Assembly: GCA_965213575.1 (NCBI GenBank) | Contig: CBDBZN010000017.1 | Coordinates: 1 to 21,452 of the forward strand | Origin: JAUHXS01 sp965213575 | GTDB taxonomy: Bacteria > Bacteroidota > Bacteroidia > Chitinophagales > JAUHXS01 | Direction: 5' to 3' | DNA length: 21,452 nt | Part shown: positions 16,814-21,452 of the stretch, one piece after another | How positions within the stretch are numbered: the first letter of the stretch is position 1 | Layout of the letters: the number at the start of each line of letters is the position of its first letter | Translations under genes and position numbers: made by a program | The notes under the pieces: model-generated | Database searches by the model: none | Told to the model about the DNA's origin: nothing | The model's input: the letters and a program-made list of their open reading frames with translations, nothing else

Positions 16814-17178
16814 AATATTATTTGAATATCAAAAACTATGCCTTTAACTGCTAGATTTCGGTGTAAATTAACAAAGTATTTCTACATAAAAAAGCATTTA
16901 ACTAACAATGGTGGTGTTGAAAAGTACTTGCCACTATTTTTAAATCTTATTTATTATATTAACGAAAAGTAAGCACAGATAGTTTGCCTTATATCATCAA
17001 AACAGCTGAGTTTATTAAAATCTTTTATAATTTTACATCGCTAATTTGTATATTATTACTTATTGATTTACAACAATATAATACTGAGTCAATTTTATAC
17101 ATTTTATAAAAGTTAATAAAAAATATTATTACTGGTTCTTATTTAATAAATTTGATATCATAAATAAACCCGAGAGTA
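16814..17178. other. 365-base intergenic region between divergent clpC and STAS genes
   Basis: Very AT-rich, with no frame of note on either strand. For clpC, the minus strand at 16873-16879 reads TACTTTG, one base short of the -7 consensus, about 60 bases before the ATG. For the STAS gene a full TAAATTTG match is listed separately. No CIRCE or CtsR-like heat-shock repeat, hairpin with a T run, or RNA gene was seen. Confidence 0.5.
17147..17154 (+). promoter_or_regulatory. Putative -7 promoter element of the STAS/RNase Z genes
   Basis: TAAATTTG matches the Bacteroidota -7 consensus TAnnTTTG exactly and ends 24 bases before the STAS ATG at 17179. No TTTG lies at the usual -33 distance. In DNA this AT-rich the match could arise by chance. 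Confidence 0.35.
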
Positions 17179-17551
17179 ATGAATCTATCAACAGATAAGC
17201 AAGACAAATACACATTATTAGCTATAGAGGATAACAAGCTAAATACATTAAACGCACCAGACTTAAAGTCAGATTTTGTGTTATTAAACACAGAAGGAGT
17301 GAGAAATTTTATTTTAGATCTTAGTAACGTATCGTTTGTAGATTCATCAGGACTCAGTGCCATTTTGACAGCAAACAGATTATGTAAAAATTCTAATGGC
17401 ACCTTAAGTATTGGCAAATTTGCAAGAAAATGTTCAAAAACTAATTAAGATCTCTCAATTAGAAAACATTTTAAATATTGTACCAACTAATCAAGAAGCT
17501 ATCGATTTCATCTTAATGGAAGAAATCGAAAGGGAGGTAAATAATGAGTAA
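17179..17551 (+). pseudogene. STAS-domain protein (anti-sigma factor antagonist type), one frameshift
   Basis: As written, the frame ends after 89 codons (17179-17448). One extra base in AAATTT at 17416-17421 explains it: without it the protein continues GNLQENVQKLIKISQLENIL and on to TAA at 17549-17551, giving 123 aa, a full STAS domain. The diagnostic loop FVDSSGLSAIL (about 53-63) holds the second Ser of DSSG (S57), which in SpoIIAA-type proteins is phosphorylated by a partner kinase. The first piece ends inside strand/helix 4, so the truncated form would not fold normally. The last base of the stop is the first base of the RNase Z start (TAATG), so the two are translationally coupled. No anti-sigma kinase gene is nearby. 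Confidence 0.82.
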
Positions 17552-18467
17552 TGGCATTTCGGGTTACTATACTAGGTAATAACTCAGCAATACCTGCATA
17601 TGGCAGGCATCCTACATCTCAGTTTCTTCAACATGACAGCAGCTATTATTTAATAGATTGTGGAGAGGGTACTCAGTTCCAACTGAAAAAGTACGATCTT
17701 AAATTTAGTAGGATCAATCAATATATTTATAAGCCATTTGCATGGTGACCACATTTTCGGGTTAATTGGCCTGATCAATACTTTTCACCTCTCAGGCCGA
17801 AAAAAAGACCTTCATATATTTGCTCCTGAACCGTTATCAAAATTAATTAATATTCAACTAAATCATTCGGGCAAAATCGATTTAAAATATAAATTAGTCT
17901 TTCATATTTTGGATGCTAACAAAATAGGACAACCTATATACGAAAATGATCAATTAACAGTACAGATCATTGAGATGGATCATAAAATAGAATGTTATGG
18001 ATTTATATTTAAAGAAAAAACAAAACAACGAAAACTTTTAATTGACGAAATTAAAAAACATAATATTCCAGTAGCTTTCTATAAAAAATTACAACAAGGA
18101 GAAGATTATGTATGGGCAGGCCAAACCATCTCTAACGGTTCTTTAACTGCTGACCCAGCCCGCGCCAAAGACATATGCATTTTGCTCAGATACTAAATAT
18201 AATGAAAAAATAATTTCGTCAATACGAAAAGCTGACCTACTTTATCATGAGGCAACTTTTGGTGAAACAGATAAAGAGAAAGCAGCAGAAAAAAATCATT
18301 CTACCGCTATCGAAGCCGCTACTATTGCTCATAAAGCAAATGTCGACAAATTGATCGTAGGACATTTTTCTGCCAAATATAAAGATTTGACTCCTTTGCT
18401 TAAAGAAGCACAAAGTGTATTTAAAAACACGATGTTGGCGGAAGAGGGAGTTACTTTTGAGGTTTGA
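17551..18467 (+). pseudogene. rnz: Ribonuclease Z, two frameshifts
   Basis: Endonuclease that removes the 3' trailer from tRNA precursors; a metallo-beta-lactamase fold with two zinc ions. The reading runs 17551-17748, 17738-18196 and on to TGA 18465-18467. Piece 1 has GNNSAIPAYGRHPTSQ and LIDCGEGTQ. Restoring the frame near 17722 (one extra T after CAA) gives IFISHLHGDH, the zinc motif with H62, H64, D66 and H67. A second extra base in AAAG at 18167-18170 hides the join into KTYAFCSDT and the later HEATF and VGHFSAKY motifs with the remaining ligands. Corrected length is 304 aa, as in E. coli and B. subtilis. As written, the metal motif is out of frame with the start. A sequence error is likelier than loss. 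Confidence 0.88.
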
Positions 18468-18484
18468 GATTTTGAGGTTTGAGA
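18455..18484 (+). repeat. Tandem 15-base direct repeat (two perfect copies)
   Basis: TTTTGAGGTTTGAGA occurs twice in a row. The first copy contains the last codons and the TGA stop of the RNase Z gene; the second lies just after. Short GAGATT-like tandem repeats are common between Bacteroidota genes, so this looks like a recent slippage duplication. Confidence 0.85.
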
Positions 18485-18531
18485 TTGAAAATTAAAAGAT
18501 TTGAATATTGAAGGATGACTCCAAAATGAGC

Positions 18532-18555
18532 AAATTTTTCAGGGATGAAAAATTT
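18532..18555. terminator. Hairpin between convergent RNase Z and barrel genes
   Basis: A perfect 10-base inverted repeat, AAATTTTTCA and TGAAAAATTT, encloses GGGA, a GNRA-type tetraloop on the plus strand. It sits between two convergent stop codons, as a terminator would. A run of seven A follows on the plus strand and no T run follows on either strand, so it is not a canonical intrinsic terminator. Confidence 0.4.
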
Positions 18556-18582
18556 AAAAAAACATTATTAAAGTTGAACGAT

Positions 18583-19210
18583 TTATTGATTCAAATCAAT
18601 ACCGAAACTGACAACAAATTCAAAACCCCGACTTTTCATATTACCGCCTACTGTAGGGATTGTGGGTACATCAGCTAAATTAGATAAACCTAAAGTATAA
18701 CTTAAATCTAAATTTATCCAAGAATGAGCAGAAGTGTGAAAATTTATACCACTACCTGCTCTTAAGGCATATACAAAAATTATTATAATCGTTTGTAACA
18801 TACCCTTTTCCAGTTTGAGTACCTTCTAATAAAAATCCTACAACAGGCCCTACATTTATTTTCGGATGCAGATTGTCGTTCCTATCTCCATAATAATAGT
18901 TAAATAAAATAGGCATTTCGAAATAAGTTAATTGAAGTGTACCGGTAAAATCTTCAGTAATTTTATATCTAGTTCCTCTCTCTACGTATAATAAATCAAC
19001 ATTAAAACCAAAATGATTAGTCAAAGAATATTGAAAGAATCCTCCTGCCGTTAATCCGGTGCCCCATCCAGGTTCTTTTACATTGCTTATAGTGCTAAGA
19101 TTAATTCCAACTTTAGGGCCTGCCGTAAATGTGTATGCAACCTGTGCATTTGATTTTATAGATACAATAAAAAGGCCTATAGTCAGTAATACATATAGAT
19201 TTTTTTTCAT
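18583..19210 (-). pseudogene. PorT-like outer-membrane beta-barrel protein, one frameshift
   Basis: The start MKKNLYVLLTIGLFIVSI and the following SNA form a signal peptide, then comes a small beta-barrel of the OMP_b-brl_2 (porin family protein) type: alternating strands such as GPKVGINLST, GLTAGGFFQYSL, GFNVDLLYVERG and YFEMPILFNYYYG. As written, the frame from 19210 stops at 18755. One extra base in a run of five A (plus strand, 18775-18779) accounts for this; without it, NNF runs into YALRAGSGINFHT and the last strands, ending SFGIDLNQ, for 208 aa, the usual size. Many family members have unknown roles; some, such as PorT itself, belong to type IX secretion, but nothing here assigns it to that. 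The gene has its own promoter region downstream of the ZIP transporter gene. Confidence 0.8.
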
Positions 19211-19269
19211 AAGATACTGTTTATTTTTAGCACATTAAGGGTAAATTTACTTTATAATATGCAGATAAG

Positions 19270-19277
19270 CAAACATA
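19270..19277 (-). promoter_or_regulatory. Putative -7 promoter element of the barrel protein gene
   Basis: The minus strand reads TATGTTTG, an exact TAnnTTTG match, 59 bases upstream of the ATG and just after the ZIP transporter stop. No -33 TTTG was found. Weak evidence on its own. Confidence 0.3.
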
Positions 19278-19298
19278 GCTGTTTAAATTAAGAATTAA

Positions 19299-20120
19299 TT
19301 ATCCTAACGCTACATCTAATACCATCATCACTATAAATCCTAATACCAAACCGATGGTTGAAAAATCTGTATACTTATCCCGTTGCGCTTCAGGAACTAC
19401 TTCTTCTATAACTACATAGATCATCGCCCCTGCAGCAAAAGCTAATGCATAAGGTAATATAGGTTGGATAGATAAAACTGCTATAGCACCTAGTACACCT
19501 GCTATAGGCTCTACAATAGCAGATAATTGGCCATACCAAAAGCTTTTTAACCTACTCATTCCTTGGCGCCTAAGAGGCATTGAAACTGCAATACCTTCAG
19601 GAAAATTTTGAATACCTATACCTATCGCCAATGTGACAGCGCCATAAATATTTGCTCCCGGCAAATCATAGGCTACAGCCCCAAATAATACACCTACTGC
19701 CAATCCTTCAGGAATGTTATGCAAAGTAATCGCTAAAATTAATAGCGTAGTTCGTTGCCAGTTTGTTTCTATTCCTTCACTTTCATTCATGCTAAAGTTA
19801 ATGTGTAAATGAGGCAAGATCTTATCTAATCCGTAAATAAACAATGCTCCTGTAAAAAATCCCACAGAAGCGGGAATCCACCCGGGAGTACCCATTTCTT
19901 CAGAAAGGTCAATAGCGGGAGCCAGAAGCGACCAAAAACTGGCAGCAAGCATAACACCTCCGGTAAAGCCGAGCATGCCATCTAAAAATTTTCTTTCTAA
20001 AGTTTTCATAAAAAAAACCGTTCCGGCCCCTAAAGCAGTTACACCCCAAGTAAAACATGTTGCGATCAAGGCTGCAACAATTGGATTGATAGAAGAAAGA
20101 TAATTAACAATTGTTTCCAT
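19299..20120 (-). CDS. ZIP-family divalent metal transporter (GufA type)
   Basis: A membrane transporter moving Zn, Mn or Fe ions into the cytoplasm. From ATG 20120 it has 273 aa with eight predicted membrane helices. Helix 4 has the metal motif HNIPEG at 134-139 and helix 5 has QNFPEG at 171-176, the pair typical of the GufA branch; Glu/His residues in HLHINF and VIEEVVPE add polar sites. A TTG at 20153 in frame would add 11 residues and overlap the repressor gene, but the ATG lies 4 bases after the repressor stop and gives the normal N-terminus. Co-transcription with a DtxR-family repressor whose site looks Mn-type suggests manganese or iron uptake; substrate choice is inference. Confidence 0.92.
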   Translation of the reverse strand: METIVNYLSSINPIVAALIATCFTWGVTALGAGTVFFMKTLERKFLDGMLGFTGGVMLAASFWSLLAPAIDLSEEMGTPGWIPASVGFFTGALFIYGLDKILPHLHINFSMNESEGIETNWQRTTLLILAITLHNIPEGLAVGVLFGAVAYDLPGANIYGAVTLAIGIGIQNFPEGIAVSMPLRRQGMSRLKSFWYGQLSAIVEPIAGVLGAIAVLSIQPILPYALAFAAGAMIYVVIEEVVPEAQRDKYTDFSTIGLVLGFIVMMVLDVALG

Positions 20121-20124
20121 GATA

Positions 20125-20781
20125 TTAATTTGTGATATAAATATTTTTAGCAACTTGATATGAAATATTTAAAGAGTTTTTGTTTAACTCAATCAATAGT
20201 GAATTATCAAAAGGTATTTTCTTTAAGACTTTTATAGAAGCACCTAATTCTGCTTGTATGTCATTTAAATATGATAAAAATTCGGTAGAACTATCTTTTA
20301 CTCCTACTATTCTCCCAATTTCATTTTGCTCTAAATCTATTAAAGCCTTACCTAAGCGTTGTGTAATATTTCCTTTTTTATCAGGTATGGGATCACCATG
20401 CGGATCATATGTAGGATTGCCTAAATAATCATCTAATTTATCTGTTAATAAAACTGAATTAATATGTTCCAATTCTTCAGCTACTTCATGTACCTCGTCC
20501 CAGGAAAAATTTAATTTTTCTACTAAAAAATACTCCCACAAACGATGCCTTCTAATTACTTGCACCGCAAGTTTTTTACCTTTATCAGTTAAAGATACCC
20601 CGCGATATTTTATATAATTAATTAACTCTTTATCTGATAACTTTTTCAACATATCCGTTACAGATGCAGCTTTTGTATGCAACTCTTCGGCTATGGCATT
20701 TGTGTTGATGTTTTTATTACCGGTATTTATATCTAATCTGTATATTGCTTTTAGATAATTCTCTTCGGTTAAAGTAGGCAT
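20125..20781 (-). CDS. DtxR/MntR-family metal-dependent transcriptional repressor
   Basis: 218 aa in three parts: winged helix-turn-helix (about 1-70, recognition helix in TKAASVTDMLKKL), metal-binding dimer domain (about 71-140), and a FeoA/SH3-like domain (about 150-218). The numbering runs level with DtxR: H79, E83, H98, E105 and H106 are all kept, but DtxR C102 is E102 here and DtxR M10 aligns with N8. Glu at the Cys102 position is the feature of manganese-responsive MntR, so Mn(II) sensing is more likely than Fe(II), even though the three-domain length is DtxR-like. It leads an operon with a ZIP transporter, and a palindrome upstream suggests autoregulation. Confidence 0.92.
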   Translation of the reverse strand: MPTLTEENYLKAIYRLDINTGNKNINTNAIAEELHTKAASVTDMLKKLSDKELINYIKYRGVSLTDKGKKLAVQVIRRHRLWEYFLVEKLNFSWDEVHEVAEELEHINSVLLTDKLDDYLGNPTYDPHGDPIPDKKGNITQRLGKALIDLEQNEIGRIVGVKDSSTEFLSYLNDIQAELGASIKVLKKIPFDNSLLIELNKNSLNISYQVAKNIYITN

Positions 20782-20786
20782 AATGG

Positions 20787-20794
20787 CAAAAGTA
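20787..20794 (-). promoter_or_regulatory. Putative -7 promoter element of the dtxR-zip operon
   Basis: The minus strand reads TACTTTTG, an exact match to TAnnTTTG, ending only 5 bases before the repressor ATG. Transcription would start at or next to the ATG, giving a leaderless or nearly leaderless message. The palindromic operator begins 2 bases upstream of this box and would cover the -33 region. Confidence 0.5.
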
Positions 20795-20796
20795 CT

Positions 20797-20818
20797 ATTT
20801 TTAGGCTTGCCTAAAAAT
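20797..20818. promoter_or_regulatory. Palindromic operator, probable DtxR-family binding site
   Basis: A perfect inverted repeat with two 10-base arms, ATTTTTAGGC and GCCTAAAAAT, around a central TT. The core TTAGGCTTGCCTAA resembles DtxR/IdeR boxes, which contain TTAGG and CCTAA halves. It lies 16-37 bases before the dtxR ATG and abuts the -7 box, where a bound dimer would block RNA polymerase. It is also about 73 bases upstream of the divergent protease gene. Confidence 0.75.
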
Positions 20819-20890
20819 TATTTTAACTTATTTTAAGAAATTATTTACAATAAAATGCGTTAATTAGATAAATACAAATTAAAATCAAAT

Positions 20891-21452
20891 ATGTATAAAA
20901 AAATATTATTAGCTGCTACCGCTTACATGAGCATGTTTTACTTACAAGCTCAAGATTTTTATGGGTCTTCATCTAAAAATAAAATTTCAACGGTTATAGA
21001 TATTATAGATCAATATTATGTTGATGAAGAAAATGATACTGCCTTAGTAGAAACAGCTATCAGAGCAATGCTAGAAGAATTAGACCCGCACTCTGTATAC
21101 ATTCCGGCTAAAAATGTTAAAAGCATGAATGAGCCTTTAGAAGGTAATTTTGATGGCATAGGCGTACAATTTAATATTTTAGATGATACCATTATTGTCA
21201 TCTCTCCTATTTCTGGTGGCCCTTCAGAAAAATTAGGAATTATGGCCGGCGATAAAATCATTAAAATAAAAGATTCTGTGGTAGCAGGTGTAGGATTTAC
21301 AAATGAAGATGTTGTAAGGGAATTACGAGGCAAAAAAGGTTCTGAAGTAAATATCAGCATTATGCGTAGAAATGAAGCTGAACTTATAGAATATAATATA
21401 GTAAGGGATGAAATTCCTATTTATAGTGTAGATGCTACCTATATGGCTACTC
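20891..21452 (+). CDS. C-terminal processing peptidase, S41 family (3' end outside window)
   Basis: The first 187 residues of a serine protease of the CtpA/Tsp family, which cuts periplasmic proteins near their C-termini. The ATG at 20891 opens a signal peptide (KKILLAATAYMSMFYLQA, likely cut after residue 20). Then follow the family's N-terminal helices (VIDIIDQYYVDEENDTALVE), the LDPHS motif at 64-69, the GNFDGIGVQF stretch and a PDZ domain at about 85-165 (PISGGPSEKLGIMAGDKIIKI). The catalytic Ser-Lys domain lies beyond the window edge, so activity cannot be judged. It is divergent from the metal repressor, with 109 bases between starts. No exact -7 box was found before it. Confidence 0.88.
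   Translation, partial: MYKKILLAATAYMSMFYLQAQDFYGSSSKNKISTVIDIIDQYYVDEENDTALVETAIRAMLEELDPHSVYIPAKNVKSMNEPLEGNFDGIGVQFNILDDTIIVISPISGGPSEKLGIMAGDKIIKIKDSVVAGVGFTNEDVVRELRGKKGSEVNISIMRRNEAELIEYNIVRDEIPIYSVDATYMAT

Noticed and set aside
16814..17178. A small RNA or tRNA in the long spacer upstream of clpC
   Set aside because: No cloverleaf, no GC-rich stem and no terminator-like hairpin were seen in the spacer.
15366..18779. Programmed +1 frameshifting in clpC, the STAS gene and the RNase Z gene
   Set aside because: The shift sites share no slippery sequence, stop-codon context or downstream structure, and programmed shifts at six sites in four adjacent genes are implausible beside sequence error.

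Overview
The window is AT-rich DNA (roughly one third G+C by eye) from a member of the Bacteroidota. The evidence is a Porin_10-type outer-membrane protein, a PorT-like beta-barrel protein, lipid A synthesis by LpxK, a Nif3/zinc-ribbon pair, a phytochrome-style histidine kinase with a small receiver, and several copies of the Bacteroidota -7 promoter motif TAnnTTTG. A Chitinophagales- or Sphingobacteriales-like organism is plausible, but the order cannot be fixed from this sequence. No rRNA, tRNA, CRISPR array or intact insertion sequence was seen.

Layout. Positions 1-2012 are a ragged left edge: a gene tail, an open frame without a good start, an unknown membrane-anchored protein, and a short reading frame broken by two in-frame stops. 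From 2060 the chromosome looks ordinary: fmt, then a phosphorelay of histidine kinase, receiver and Hpt protein, with a second receiver gene converging on it. Next come a leftover C-terminal piece of a TolC-like protein and a strong intrinsic terminator for the minus-strand pair zinc-ribbon coiled-coil protein plus Nif3. Divergent from these is lpxK - purine nucleoside phosphorylase - porin, with start/stop overlaps. It converges on a minus-strand pair of cobalamin adenosyltransferase and short-chain dehydrogenase, followed by a secreted protein of unknown role and clpC.

From 15.36 to 18.78 kb, four neighbouring genes (clpC, a STAS-domain gene, the RNase Z gene, a PorT-like barrel gene) carry six frame breaks. 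Each is explained by one extra base, and removing those bases restores full-length family members (843, 123, 304 and 208 aa). This is either a patch of poor consensus sequence or a striking local burst of insertions. I favour the former.

The right end is a metal-homeostasis unit: a three-domain DtxR-family repressor whose metal site looks MntR-like (Glu at the DtxR Cys102 position), a GufA-type ZIP transporter 4 bases downstream, and a perfect palindrome (two 10-base arms around TT) just upstream of the repressor's -7 box. A truncated S41 C-terminal processing protease starts on the other side of the palindrome. I found no convincing wholly new system. The best leads are the frameshift cluster, the metal-regulated operon with its operator, and the degraded left end.
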